A stretch of DNA of 64,000 nt from Tissierellales bacterium (GTDB lineage: Bacteria; Bacillota; Clostridia; Tissierellales; VENL01). Position 1 is the stretch's first letter; each line of letters opens with the position of its first letter. The notes under the pieces were generated by a model, which saw only the letters and a list, made by a program, of their open reading frames with translations, had not been told where the DNA came from and did no database searches. Positions 1 to 8,469 of this stretch are shown piece by piece. The stretch lies in contig JANQLB010000084.1 in NCBI GenBank assembly GCA_028280805.1, positions 124,001-188,000 on the forward strand. Reading direction: 5' to 3'. Position numbers and translations under genes: made by a program.

Positions 1-1791
1 TTTACAGAGGTACAAGGAATTTTTAATGAATTATCCGGTCAAGGGCTTCAGAATGTAATGGATCAGTTCTGGAATAGCTGGGAAGAACTTTCAAAACATC
101 CTGATAATCTTACTATGAGAGGGCTATTACATGAGAGAGCTGTTGCTTTTGTAGAAACAGTAAACCATATGGCAAATCAATTGGATAACTTACAGATAAA
201 TATAAACGAAGACATAAAAAACAAAGTAAACGAAGTAAATTATATTTCTAAGCAAATTGCAGCTTTAAATAAAGAAATCACATCGTTAGAATCGTTTGAT
301 GTCAAGGCTAATGATTACAGAGATACTAGGAATCAGCTTTTAGACAGATTATCTCAAATAGCTAACATAAGTTATAGAGATGACCCGACCGGAGCTATAA
401 ATGTTTTACTGGGCGGTCAAACCTTAGTTAACCAATCTAACTATAGAGAAATTGAATCCGTAAAAAATAATAGTACATTTGTTGATGTTTACTGGAAGGA
501 TACATTAACTAACGGCACGACTTTAAACCCTGACTCACAGAAGGTAAATCTACAATCGGGTGAACTAAGGGCATTAATTGATGGAAGAGGAAATATTGAC
601 TCTACGATTATCGGTCAAGATAACGGAACTGTTAATGATGAAGTTGATGTAGTTTTTGCAGTGGATGTAAGTGATAGTAATTCAGCTAACTTAGCTAATA
701 TCCAAACTGCAATAGAGAATTACAGAGATGATATGTTATCAAGAGGCTTGGATGCTCAAATTAGTGTAATTATTTATGGAAACGGAGCTCCAATGGCTGT
801 AACGGCTGAAGCATTTCAAGCGTTAGGAAGTTTTACGTTCTCAGCTCCATTATCGACGCTGGCAGCTACAGGTACTGATGTTGAAAACTTTGATGCTGTA
901 ATAAACAATATAAACGGTACAACCTTTAGACCCGATGCACATAAAAAACTCATCGTATTTTCAGATGATAACATTGGTGGAGCTATTGATGAAACTGGAA
1001 ATATTCAAACCTATTTAGATGACTTGAATAATCTGGGAATATCCACAACCATCGTCTCTGATCCATCACATAAACTAGATGGAGATACTTTTGACGAGGG
1101 ATGGGATGAGATAACTTATCCTACAGGTGGAGATTTCTTTGATATTAATAGATTAGGTTCAGGTATAGATGAGCTGGCAAAAGATTTAGCACAAGAAACT
1201 TCTGACACTGCCAGCAGGTATATGGGAAGAATTGAAGGCTATGATGAAATAATTCCCAATCTTAGACAAAAATTAAACTCATTTGTAAATACTATAGCTA
1301 GAAATATTAATTATATTCATCAACAGGGAAAAACTCTTTCAGGAGCAAATGGAGCTGAATTCTTTGTTGCATCTAATTCAAACGAACCTATTCAGGCAGG
1401 AAACATTAAAATTAATCCGCTTTTAAATACATTAAACAATATTGCTGTATCAAAAGATGGAGATAGAGGAGATGGAGAAATAGCAAAGAGTATTGCCGAT
1501 ATAAGAAAGTCTTATGTTTTTGCCGATATGATAGTAGATGAATATTTCAGAGACATCATATCAGATGTAGGAGTTGCAGCAAATGAAGTAGATGCATCAA
1601 GAATTAGTAAGCAGATTCTTTTAGACAATATATACCATAATAAGGCTTCTATATCAGCCGTATCTCTTGATGAAGAGATGACTAAAATGCTTCAATACCA
1701 ACACTCATATGTAGCTAATTCAAGGGTAATTAATGCAATTGATGAGATGGCTAATTTTATTATCAACAAAATGGGGGTTGTTGGAAGATAA
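1..1791 (+). CDS. flgK: Flagellar hook-associated protein 1 (FlgK) with inserted vWA domain, 5' end outside window
   Basis: Hook-filament junction protein. The reading frame is already open at base 1, so the start lies upstream; 596 residues are visible. The helical FlgK domain covers visible residues 1-210 and the conserved C-terminal region (SLDEEMTKMLQYQHSY, ending GVVGR) closes the protein. Between them, about residues 215-400 form a von Willebrand factor A domain. It has a MIDAS-type DVSDS at residues 222-226 (base 664), TGTD with Thr292, and FSDD near residue 322. In FlgK from other species the ALIDGR segment runs directly into the helix that here begins near RIEGYDEI, so the insertion sits between two FlgK helices. 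A second, ordinary flgK follows downstream. FlgK identity is secure. The vWA call rests on motif and fold-pattern reading. Confidence 0.93.
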   Translation, partial: FTEVQGIFNELSGQGLQNVMDQFWNSWEELSKHPDNLTMRGLLHERAVAFVETVNHMANQLDNLQININEDIKNKVNEVNYISKQIAALNKEITSLESFDVKANDYRDTRNQLLDRLSQIANISYRDDPTGAINVLLGGQTLVNQSNYREIESVKNNSTFVDVYWKDTLTNGTTLNPDSQKVNLQSGELRALIDGRGNIDSTIIGQDNGTVNDEVDVVFAVDVSDSNSANLANIQTAIENYRDDMLSRGLDAQISVIIYGNGAPMAVTAEAFQALGSFTFSAPLSTLAATGTDVENFDAVINNINGTTFRPDAHKKLIVFSDDNIGGAIDETGNIQTYLDDLNNLGISTTIVSDPSHKLDGDTFDEGWDEITYPTGGDFFDINRLGSGIDELAKDLAQETSDTASRYMGRIEGYDEIIPNLRQKLNSFVNTIARNINYIHQQGKTLSGANGAEFFVASNSNEPIQAGNIKINPLLNTLNNIAVSKDGDRGDGEIAKSIADIRKSYVFADMIVDEYFRDIISDVGVAANEVDASRISKQILLDNIYHNKASISAVSLDEEMTKMLQYQHSYVANSRVINAIDEMANFIINKMGVVGR

Positions 1792-1848
1792 ACAAAGAAT
1801 GATTGAAAATTTAAGATTTAAAATTAAAAATATTATTAGAGGACCTTT

Positions 1849-2136
1849 ATGAAGAAAAATAATATTATTAAAGAAAAAACTTATAATTTTGCTTTAAGAA
1901 TTATTAAGATTAGCAAATATTTAAATCAGAATAAAAATGAATATGTATCATCTAAACAAATATTACGTTCTTGAACAATTGTTGATGATAATGTTGAAGA
2001 AGCATGTTCAGGATAAAGCAAGAAGGATTTTATTTCTAAACTATCAATAGCATTGAAAGAAGCCTTTGAAACCAGATATTAGATTACTATTTTAACAAAA
2101 ATTATCAAAACTACAGAGGAAAACCTATATAAATAA
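1849..2136 (+). pseudogene. Decayed four-helix-bundle (23S rRNA IVS-type) protein
   Basis: One frame from ATG 1849 reads as the four-helix bundle family named after proteins encoded in 23S rRNA intervening sequences. Recognisable pieces are KEKTYNFALRIIKISKYL, NEYVSSKQILRS, DDNVEEACSG and SKKDFISKLSIALKEAFE. The frame has no indel but is broken by TGA, TAA and TAG codons; the last sits where the family has Trp (ETRYW). These proteins often travel as small mobile or accessory genes. Here the remnant separates two flgK genes. The family call is by remembered consensus. Confidence 0.7.
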
Positions 2137-2176
2137 ATTTTACATTTTAAATTTCCATAGAAAGGTTGAGATATTA

Positions 2177-3745
2177 ATGAGTGGTTGGTCAGGATTTTAT
2201 ACAGCAGTATCGGGATTGTATTCAAGTCAAAAGTCATTACATACTGCAAGTCACAACATAGCAAATGCAAATACTCAAGGTTATTCCAGGCAGCAGGTTT
2301 TAAGCAGAACTAATTCTGCATTTATGTTACCCGGAGTTGGTATGCTTGGAATGGGTACTGCGGTTTATGATATATCTAGAGTAAGGGATAGTTACTTGGA
2401 TTTTAAAGTTACTAATGAAAATGCTCCCTTAGGAGAATGGCAAGTTAAAAGTCAAAGTCTTACTGAAATAGAAAGTATGTTTAATGAACCATCTGACTCT
2501 AGTTTCAGACAGTATATGGATGATTTTTTTGTATCTTTAGAAAAATTAAGTATAAATCCCTCTAATGGTTCACACAGAGGTTCGGTTAGGCAAATGGCAT
2601 TAGCGTTAACAAATCATTTAAATGAAACAGCACATAATCTTTATGATATACAAAAAAATCTAAACTTTGGTGTTAGGACAAAGGTAAAGGAGATAAATGA
2701 CTATGCTGAGCAGATAAGTGATTTAAATAATGAAATATATAAGATTGAGGTAGACGGCAAAACTGCAAATGATTTACGTGATAGAAGAGACTTATTAGTC
2801 GGAAAGCTGTCTAAAATTGTAAACATACAAACTAGTGAAAGAGATGAAAAGTTTAGAGTAACTATTGGAGGAATAACGCTTGTAAATCATGTAGAAACCA
2901 GTAAGTTAAACATTATCACTGTTGATAATAAATATAATCCTGATGAAAAATTAGCTCAAGTTGAATGGGAAACAGGAAACCAACCATTAAAACTCGAATC
3001 AGGTGAACTAAAGGGATTACTTGAAGTAAGAGATGGAGATGGTCAAGGTGACAGCTATAGAGGAGTGGCATTTTACATAGAGCGTCTAGATGAATTTGCT
3101 AGAAAGTTAGTTGAGAAATTTAATGCAGTTCATTATAACGGTACTGGATTAAATAGTAGTAGTAATAAGTTGTTTTTCTCCTTTGATCAAAAAAACACTG
3201 CTGATTTTGATAGTCAGTTAAGCACTGCAACTGGTACAGCTTTAAGTGCGGTAGATTTTACTAATACAGCCAGTGGTACTTATGGTAATTATAAGAGTTT
3301 TATAGCTAACAATGTTAGAGCAGATAATATTTCATTATCTGGAGACATATTATCCTCACTAGATAATATAGCTCATATAGCTGCTGCATCTGGAGATAAT
3401 GGAGTAGAAAATAACGAAAATGTTTTAAAACTTATAGAACTAAGGCATGATAATTTTTTCTTTGACGATACTACTCCTCAAGGTACGCCAGATGACTTTC
3501 TTAAGGCAATACTATCAAATGTTGCAGTTGATAGTCAGCAGGCAGGTAGAATGTCACAAAACCAAAATGTTATTATGTATAACATTAAGAGAAATCAAGA
3601 TTCCATATCAGGAGTATCCTTAGACGAAGAAATGTCTAATATAGTGAAATTTCAGCACTGTTATAATGCTTCTGCTAGAATCATAAGTACAATAGATGAA
3701 ATTTATGATGTAACTATTAATAGACTTGGACTTGTTGGAAGATAG
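2177..3745 (+). CDS. flgK: Flagellar hook-associated protein 1 (FlgK), canonical form
   Basis: Protein of 522 residues, normal for FlgK, which joins the hook to the filament outside the cell. The N-terminus has the rod/hook helix signature SGLYSSQKSLHTASHNIAN with NTQGYSRQ (residues 11-40). The middle is helical, with LNNEIYKIE and the SGELKGLLEVRDGDG junction. The C-terminus reads GVSLDEEMSNIVKFQHCYNA and ends GLVGR. ATG 2177 follows a weak GAAAGG site. This is the second flgK in tandem. Unlike the upstream copy it has no inserted domain and the RDGDG segment runs directly into YRGVAFYIERLDEFARK. Confidence 0.96.
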   Translation: MSGWSGFYTAVSGLYSSQKSLHTASHNIANANTQGYSRQQVLSRTNSAFMLPGVGMLGMGTAVYDISRVRDSYLDFKVTNENAPLGEWQVKSQSLTEIESMFNEPSDSSFRQYMDDFFVSLEKLSINPSNGSHRGSVRQMALALTNHLNETAHNLYDIQKNLNFGVRTKVKEINDYAEQISDLNNEIYKIEVDGKTANDLRDRRDLLVGKLSKIVNIQTSERDEKFRVTIGGITLVNHVETSKLNIITVDNKYNPDEKLAQVEWETGNQPLKLESGELKGLLEVRDGDGQGDSYRGVAFYIERLDEFARKLVEKFNAVHYNGTGLNSSSNKLFFSFDQKNTADFDSQLSTATGTALSAVDFTNTASGTYGNYKSFIANNVRADNISLSGDILSSLDNIAHIAAASGDNGVENNENVLKLIELRHDNFFFDDTTPQGTPDDFLKAILSNVAVDSQQAGRMSQNQNVIMYNIKRNQDSISGVSLDEEMSNIVKFQHCYNASARIISTIDEIYDVTINRLGLVGR

Positions 3746-3868
3746 GCTAGAAATTTAAAATAGATAAATAAAATTAAAAGCAATAATATCAACAAACTTT
3801 CAAAGTTTAGAATCTAACAAAAATCTAAAATAGTATATATGCAATACCAAAATGGGGAGGGTATATAA

Positions 3869-4909
3869 ATGCGAGTTACAAATAATATGCTTATAAATAA
3901 TTTGATGAGAAATTTAAATAGTAACTATACAAAAATGGACAGAATTCAACAACAATTAACCACCGGCAGAAAGTTTCAACTGCCATCCGATGATCCTATC
4001 GGAGTATCTAAAAGCTTAAAGTTTCATACAGACATTTCTATCATTAAGCAACACAAAAGAAATTTAAATGATGCTCGTTCCTGGCTTCAAGTAACTGAGG
4101 ATGCTGTAGCAGAAATAGGAGATATATTCCAAAGAGTACGGGAGTTAACAGTACAAACTGCAAACGGTACTAACACAAATGAGGACTTGATTCAAACTTC
4201 TGCAGAGATTAAGCAGCTTAAAGAACATTTAATAAAGGTAGGAAATAGTACTTATGCAGGAAGATATATATTTTCCGGATTTAAGACAGATTTACCTCTT
4301 CTTGATGATGAAGGTAATTATAAATTAACCAATTATGACGAAGTAACTACATTCACAAATCCACCTGCTGATACTCAAGAATTACAAAATAGCGAACTTA
4401 TTAATTATAATACAGGAGTATCAGATAATGTTACAATTAATACTATAGGAATCAAGATTTTTGGGATACTTGATCCTTCAGGGGACATGGATATAACTAA
4501 TTTCAATGCATATACTGTTAATGGATATGATGTGGTTGATGCTGATAAAGAAGCTATAGGAACTAATGCTGACAAATCTTATCTTACATCCCTTTTTGAT
4601 CTAATTAACAACGCTATGAATGTAGATGATAAAGACACTCTACAGGAGTGCATTACTAAACTGGATAAATCTATGGAAAATCTATTATCTGTTAGAGCAG
4701 ATATTGGAGCTAAAATGAGCAGACTTGAACTAACAGAAAAAAGACTTGATTCTCAGCATACTAGCTTTACAGAACTATTGTCTGAAAATGAAGATGTTAA
4801 CATGGCTGAGATAATTATGGAATTAACGAATAATGAGAATGTTTATAGAGCTTCATTATCTATGGGATCGAGAATTATACAGCCAACATTAGTTGATTTT
4901 CTTCGATAG
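3869..4909 (+). CDS. flgL: Flagellar hook-associated protein 3 (FlgL)
   Basis: Second hook-filament junction protein, 346 residues, flagellin-like. The N-terminal helix begins MRVTNNMLINNLMRNLNSN and contains the family signature QLTTGRKFQLPSDDPIGV. The C-terminus carries the coiled helix ending NVYRASLSMGSRIIQPTL. ATG 3869 follows GGGGAGGG at the usual distance. It lies downstream of flgK and 12 bp upstream of the YviE-like gene, as in the Bacillus subtilis flgK-flgL-yviE-fliW-csrA block, and is probably co-transcribed with it. Confidence 0.96.
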   Translation: MRVTNNMLINNLMRNLNSNYTKMDRIQQQLTTGRKFQLPSDDPIGVSKSLKFHTDISIIKQHKRNLNDARSWLQVTEDAVAEIGDIFQRVRELTVQTANGTNTNEDLIQTSAEIKQLKEHLIKVGNSTYAGRYIFSGFKTDLPLLDDEGNYKLTNYDEVTTFTNPPADTQELQNSELINYNTGVSDNVTINTIGIKIFGILDPSGDMDITNFNAYTVNGYDVVDADKEAIGTNADKSYLTSLFDLINNAMNVDDKDTLQECITKLDKSMENLLSVRADIGAKMSRLELTEKRLDSQHTSFTELLSENEDVNMAEIIMELTNNENVYRASLSMGSRIIQPTLVDFLR

Positions 4910-4921
4910 GAGGAAATTCCT

Positions 4922-5473
4922 GTGTCTATACAAATAAGGACTATTGATGCAAAGCTAAATTTAAACATAACCTATCCTAAGATTGATATACAGCAGTCTA
5001 AAGGACACTTAAATATAAACCAGACAAATGCAGAGTTAATAATTCATAAAGAAGAACCAAAAGTAATTATTGACCAATATCAATGTTTTGCAGAATCGGG
5101 ATTAAAGAATAATGCAGATTTAGCTAAACAGTTTAAACAATTAGCTCTTAGGAAAGTTTTAGAGGGAATAAACAGAAAAACATCTGAAGGCAGAAGAATG
5201 ATTAATATAAAAAGAGGTAATTCTAATGCTATATCTGATATAGCTAAAAGAAATTTTCAACCTAAAACACGTCAGTTTAATTACGATATTATGCCTAAGA
5301 GCCGACCTAAAATAGACTTTGAGGAAAGCTTTAGTATGGACTGGAAATTAGGTGGAGTAGAAATAGATTATAAAATAGAAAAAGCTATGAATAATTTTCA
5401 GTGGGGAAAGGTAGAAGGGTATCTAGACCCATATCCTGATATTGAAATAAGTTATATTGATGAGAGAAAGTAA
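4922..5473 (+). CDS. YviE-like flagellar locus protein (DUF6470 family)
   Basis: Protein of 183 residues with GTG start at 4922 behind AGGAGG. It starts IQIRTIDAKLNLNITYPKI, with repeated short beta-like segments (LNINQTNAELII, PKVIIDQYQ) and a Gly/Arg-rich middle. Size and position between flgL and fliW match B. subtilis YviE, whose role is unknown; DUF6470 is the family name I recall. No catalytic motif, signal peptide or membrane segment is visible. Spacing to fliW is 14 bp, so it is part of the same transcription unit. Confidence 0.75.
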   Translation: MSIQIRTIDAKLNLNITYPKIDIQQSKGHLNINQTNAELIIHKEEPKVIIDQYQCFAESGLKNNADLAKQFKQLALRKVLEGINRKTSEGRRMINIKRGNSNAISDIAKRNFQPKTRQFNYDIMPKSRPKIDFEESFSMDWKLGGVEIDYKIEKAMNNFQWGKVEGYLDPYPDIEISYIDERK

Positions 5474-5487
5474 GAGGAGGTAATACG

Positions 5488-5940
5488 GTGAAATTAAATA
5501 CAAAACATTTTGGCGAGATAGAGATAATAGAAAAAGAAATTATTACCTTTCCTAACGGATTATTTGCTTTTGAAGATAATAAGAAATTTATTATAATAAA
5601 CAATCCGGATAAAGAAATTCCCTTTAAATGGCTTCAATCTATAGACAATCCGGATTTAACGTTTGTTATAATAAACCCCTTTATTTTCAAATCAGACTAT
5701 GATTTTTCTCTTAATGAATCAGCTATAGAAAAGCTTGAAATTAAAGAAGAAAAAGATATAGCAGTATATAATATAGTTGTAATTCCTGAGGATATTAATA
5801 AGATGACTGTTAATTTAGCAGCTCCGATAATAATCAATGTAAATAAACTTCTCGGTAAGCAAATAATACTGGATGATAACAGGTATTCACATAAACACTT
5901 AATTGTACAAGAAAAGCAAAACGCTAAACGGGAGGCTTAG
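5488..5940 (+). CDS. fliW: Flagellar assembly factor FliW
   Basis: FliW (150 residues) binds CsrA and, alternatively, flagellin, so cytoplasmic flagellin levels decide whether CsrA is free to block hag translation. The sequence has the family start TKHFGEIEIIEKEIITFPNG, the FKWLQSIDNPDLTFVIINP block and NLAAPIIINVNKLLGKQIIL near the end. The GTG start at 5488 is preceded by AGAGGAGG. The gene ends 3 bp before csrA, which is the usual translationally linked pair, and hag follows downstream, completing the three-part switch. Confidence 0.96.
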   Translation: MKLNTKHFGEIEIIEKEIITFPNGLFAFEDNKKFIIINNPDKEIPFKWLQSIDNPDLTFVIINPFIFKSDYDFSLNESAIEKLEIKEEKDIAVYNIVVIPEDINKMTVNLAAPIIINVNKLLGKQIILDDNRYSHKHLIVQEKQNAKREA

Positions 5941-5943
5941 CAT

Positions 5944-6171
5944 ATGCTTATACTTACAAGAAAAAAAGAAGAGAGCATCATAATTAATGGAAATATAGAA
6001 ATAATAGTATCAGATATTGAAGACGGAAAGGTTAAGCTTGGTATAAAAGCTCCTAAAGATATTGATATACATAGAAAAGAAGTCTATATTACTATACAAA
6101 ATGAAAATAAAGAAGCTGCTAATTTAGATAATGTTGATATATCAAAATTTAACGACATATTTAAGAAATAA
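5944..6171 (+). CDS. csrA: Carbon storage regulator CsrA
   Basis: RNA-binding translational repressor of 75 residues. The start [20 protein letters not shown] and the block [19 protein letters not shown] are diagnostic. CsrA dimers bind GGA motifs in RNA hairpin loops; in Gram-positive flagellated bacteria the main target is the hag leader. Candidate sites are present in this window's hag leader (GGA in a hairpin loop at 6843-6848 and the SD itself). ATG 5944 is preceded by GGGAGG. Confidence 0.97.
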   Translation: MLILTRKKEESIIINGNIEIIVSDIEDGKVKLGIKAPKDIDIHRKEVYITIQNENKEAANLDNVDISKFNDIFKK

Positions 6172-6245
6172 ATATGCTTCAACATAGACCTTCATGTTAA
6201 TATATGGTATAATTATTTCAAGGTAGGTATTGGAAGGTGATAGAG

Positions 6246-6632
6246 TTGGAGAATATTGAAAAAATGTTGGTTAAGTTATTGGAAAACCAAGAAAAAATGC
6301 AAGATGAAATTAGTGGAATAAAAAGCGATATTAGCTCAATGCAAGGGGATATTTGTGGAATACAAAAAGATATTACTAAGCAGGGAATCATACAAGAGAT
6401 AATGGCTAGAGACATTGAACTTTTAGCAGAGGGACATAGGACTATTTTAGAGCAGAATGATAGACAGCATAATGAGATAAGACAACAATTTAATGACAGA
6501 TTAGAAGAAATAGAAACTGCAATCACAAATCTCTCAGAGGATGTAGTCTTCATAAAGCATAAAGAATATAAAAATGAAGAAAATATCTTTAAGATTAGAG
6601 AGAGTTTAAAAAAAGGAAAAGATGTTTATTAA
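6246..6632 (+). CDS. Small coiled-coil protein of unknown function
   Basis: I do not recognise a named family. From TTG 6246 it would be 128 residues, almost entirely heptad-patterned helix (LVKLLENQEKMQDEISGIK, then DISSMQGDICGIQKDIT), with no membrane segment or catalytic motif. TTG 6246 is preferred over GTG 6237 because the ribosome binding site GGAAGGTG (6232-6239) overlaps the GTG. An extended -10 (TGGTATAAT, 6205-6213) suggests its own promoter. Similar short coiled-coil proteins are common orphans in Clostridia. Its place between csrA and hag may or may not mean a flagellar role. Confidence 0.7.
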   Translation: MENIEKMLVKLLENQEKMQDEISGIKSDISSMQGDICGIQKDITKQGIIQEIMARDIELLAEGHRTILEQNDRQHNEIRQQFNDRLEEIETAITNLSEDVVFIKHKEYKNEENIFKIRESLKKGKDVY

Positions 6633-6640
6633 GAGTAGCT

Positions 6641-6661
6641 TGACCAACTATATGTTGGTCA
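6641..6661 (+). terminator. Hairpin after the coiled-coil gene
   Basis: Perfect 8-bp inverted repeat TGACCAAC / GTTGGTCA around a TATAT loop. It lies 9 bp after the stop codon. Only a loose T-rich stretch follows (TTAATATTTTC), so it is a weak terminator or an mRNA end-protecting hairpin. Confidence 0.5.
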
Positions 6662-6702
6662 TTAATATTTTCAGAAAAAGTTGAAAAAAATCGAAAAAAA
6701 TC

Positions 6703-6729
6703 TAAAGTCCCCTTTAATACTGCCGATAA
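6703..6729 (+). promoter_or_regulatory. Sigma-28 (SigD/FliA) promoter of hag
   Basis: TAAA (6703-6706), a 15-bp spacer and GCCGATAA (6722-6729) match the Gram-positive sigma-D consensus TAAA-N15-GCCGATAT at all but the last base. It lies about 155 bp upstream of the flagellin start, leaving a long leader for post-transcriptional control. Confidence 0.92.
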
Positions 6730-6796
6730 TAGTATTGAACAAAAGAAAACAATTTTAATGTATAGCTTTGGCCAGAGCTGATAATTAATTTTAGTT

Positions 6797-6880
6797 TTGT
6801 CCGTTAAATGCGGACAAGTTTATCCACGAAAGTGGAATAGGCAAGGATGCCAAAAAAATAATAAAAATTCAAGGAGGAAT
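6797..6880 (+). promoter_or_regulatory. Structured hag leader with candidate CsrA sites
   Basis: Three hairpins precede the flagellin start. Hairpin 1 is TTGTCCG/CGGACAA (6797-6817). Hairpin 2 is TCCAC/GTGGA with a GAAA tetraloop (6823-6836). Hairpin 3 is GGC/GCC enclosing AAGGAT (6840-6851), which places a GGA in the loop as CsrA prefers. A second GGA pair lies in the Shine-Dalgarno AAGGAGGA (6871-6878). This two-site layout resembles the B. subtilis hag leader, where CsrA occludes the SD. Binding is inferred. Confidence 0.65.
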
Positions 6881-6885
6881 TATCA

Positions 6886-8022
6886 ATGAGAATTAACACA
6901 AATGTTTCAGCATTAAACACTTATGGAAGATTAAAAAGTGCTAACAGTGGTCAATCTAAATCTTTAGAGAAATTATCTTCAGGATTTAGAATTAACAGAG
7001 CTGGTGACGACGCTGCAGGTCTTGCGATTTCTGAAAAAATGAGATCTCAAATCAGAGGTTTATATCAGGCTGAAAGAAATTCACAAGATGGTATTTCTTT
7101 AATTCAAACAGCTGAGGGTGCTTTAACAGAAACTCACGCTATTCTTCAAAGAATGAGAGAGTTAGTTGTTCAGTCTAACAACGATACTAATACTCCTCAA
7201 GATAGACAAAAGCTACAAGAAGAGATAGTGCAGCTACATACAGAAGTTACTGAGATAGCTGATAGAACTGAATTTAACGGATCTAAGTTATTAGATGGTA
7301 GTTTAGGAGTTTCAATTACAGATGGTACTGGTGTTAATGCTATGACAGTTGTATCAGCAACAGCTGAAGGAATCTCTTTTGATTTAGACGGAATAATTGG
7401 TGGTACTGCAATCGACTTTGCAGTAACTACTGCTACTAATGATATCAGCATAACAGTAGGTACAACAACTCAAACTCTTAGTGTAACAAATATTGGTGAT
7501 ATAACAGCAGGAACTATGTTAAACTTTGATGATGTAGGTGTTAGAATTTCATTCTCAGCTGACGCTGATGTAACTACACTTTTTAATAATCACAATCTTA
7601 ACACTGCAGGGACTAATGCAACTCTTCAAATTGGTGCAAATGGCGGACAAACACTTGATGTATCAATGGGTAACATGAAAGCTGACCAACTTGGAAATGG
7701 TTTTACTGGTGTAGATGAAGTGAATGTAACAAGTGCTACTCAAACATTCCAAACTAGATTAGATATTATTGATGGAGCTATTGAGACTGTATCACAGCAA
7801 AGATCTAAGTTAGGTGCATACCAAAACAGATTAGAGCATACAATTAAAAACTTAAATGCTGCAAGAGAAAACTTAACTGCATCAGAGTCAAGAATTAGAG
7901 ACGTTGACATGGCTGAAGAAATGATGGAATTCACTAAGAATAACATCCTTACACAAGCATCTACAGCTATGCTTGCTCAAGCAAATCAAGTTTCTCAAAG
8001 TGTATTACAGTTATTAAGATAA
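6886..8022 (+). CDS. hag: Flagellin
   Basis: Filament subunit of 378 residues. The N-terminal D0/D1 part begins MRINTNVSALNTYGRL and contains the signature GFRINRAGDDAAGLAISEKM. The C-terminal part reads RIRDVDMAEEMMEFTKNNIL and ends SQSVLQLLR. The middle (about 140-280) is Thr/Ser/Asn-rich surface-exposed sequence, where clostridial flagellins carry O-linked glycans. ATG 6886 follows AAGGAGG. Transcription is from the sigma-28 promoter at 6703 and translation is probably CsrA-controlled. The gene is monocistronic, with a strong terminator after it. Confidence 0.98.
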   Translation: MRINTNVSALNTYGRLKSANSGQSKSLEKLSSGFRINRAGDDAAGLAISEKMRSQIRGLYQAERNSQDGISLIQTAEGALTETHAILQRMRELVVQSNNDTNTPQDRQKLQEEIVQLHTEVTEIADRTEFNGSKLLDGSLGVSITDGTGVNAMTVVSATAEGISFDLDGIIGGTAIDFAVTTATNDISITVGTTTQTLSVTNIGDITAGTMLNFDDVGVRISFSADADVTTLFNNHNLNTAGTNATLQIGANGGQTLDVSMGNMKADQLGNGFTGVDEVNVTSATQTFQTRLDIIDGAIETVSQQRSKLGAYQNRLEHTIKNLNAARENLTASESRIRDVDMAEEMMEFTKNNILTQASTAMLAQANQVSQSVLQLLR

Positions 8023-8040
8023 TTAGATATATTAAATAGT

Positions 8041-8085
8041 TATAATAAAAGCCAGCTTTTCTAAGTTGGCTTTTATTATAATTAA
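8041..8085 (+). terminator. hag terminator
   Basis: Perfect 14-bp stem TATAATAAAAGCCA / TGGCTTTTATTATA (8041-8054 and 8067-8080) with a 12-base loop; the right arm supplies the T-run. It begins 18 bp after the flagellin stop. Confidence 0.9.
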
Positions 8086-8469
8086 ATTTAAAAGAGATGT
8101 TAAAAAAAGGATAATTTTAATAAAATCTAGTTTAAAAAATAGATTTAAGAAAGGAAAATACTTCATTGAATCTCTTCAATTTTTTCGTTGGAGTAGATTT
8201 GATTTTCAAACACCAAGCCAAAAACCATACGAACTAATTTACGATATGTTAATGTAAGTGTTATTCTATGTTAAGGAGTAGTTACTTCATAAAATTTTTT
8301 ATAATAATCATTGCACTAAGGAGAAAAAGATTTATCTTTTGCTAATCATTCTTTATTATATCTTAGCATTAGGATATCTCAATTAAAAATTGTAATAAAA
8401 ACAAATAAAAAAATATGGCTAGAACACTTATAAAAATGCTTCTAAACATATTATACAAGGAGAATAAAA
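8086..8469. other. Intergenic stretch with no supported gene
   Basis: About 380 bp of very AT-rich DNA between the hag terminator and the DUF115 gene. A plus-strand open frame ends at 8257 with the non-random-looking tail TPSQKPYELIYDMLM, but its only starts lie in the terminator or lack a ribosome binding site. It may be the tail of a lost gene. No promoter with two good boxes was found; AAGGAG at 8458-8463 is the ribosome binding site of the next gene. Confidence 0.5.

Noticed and set aside
8066-8257. Gene starting inside the hag terminator
   Set aside because: The start lies in the hairpin arm and no other start has an RBS; noted only as a possible remnant.
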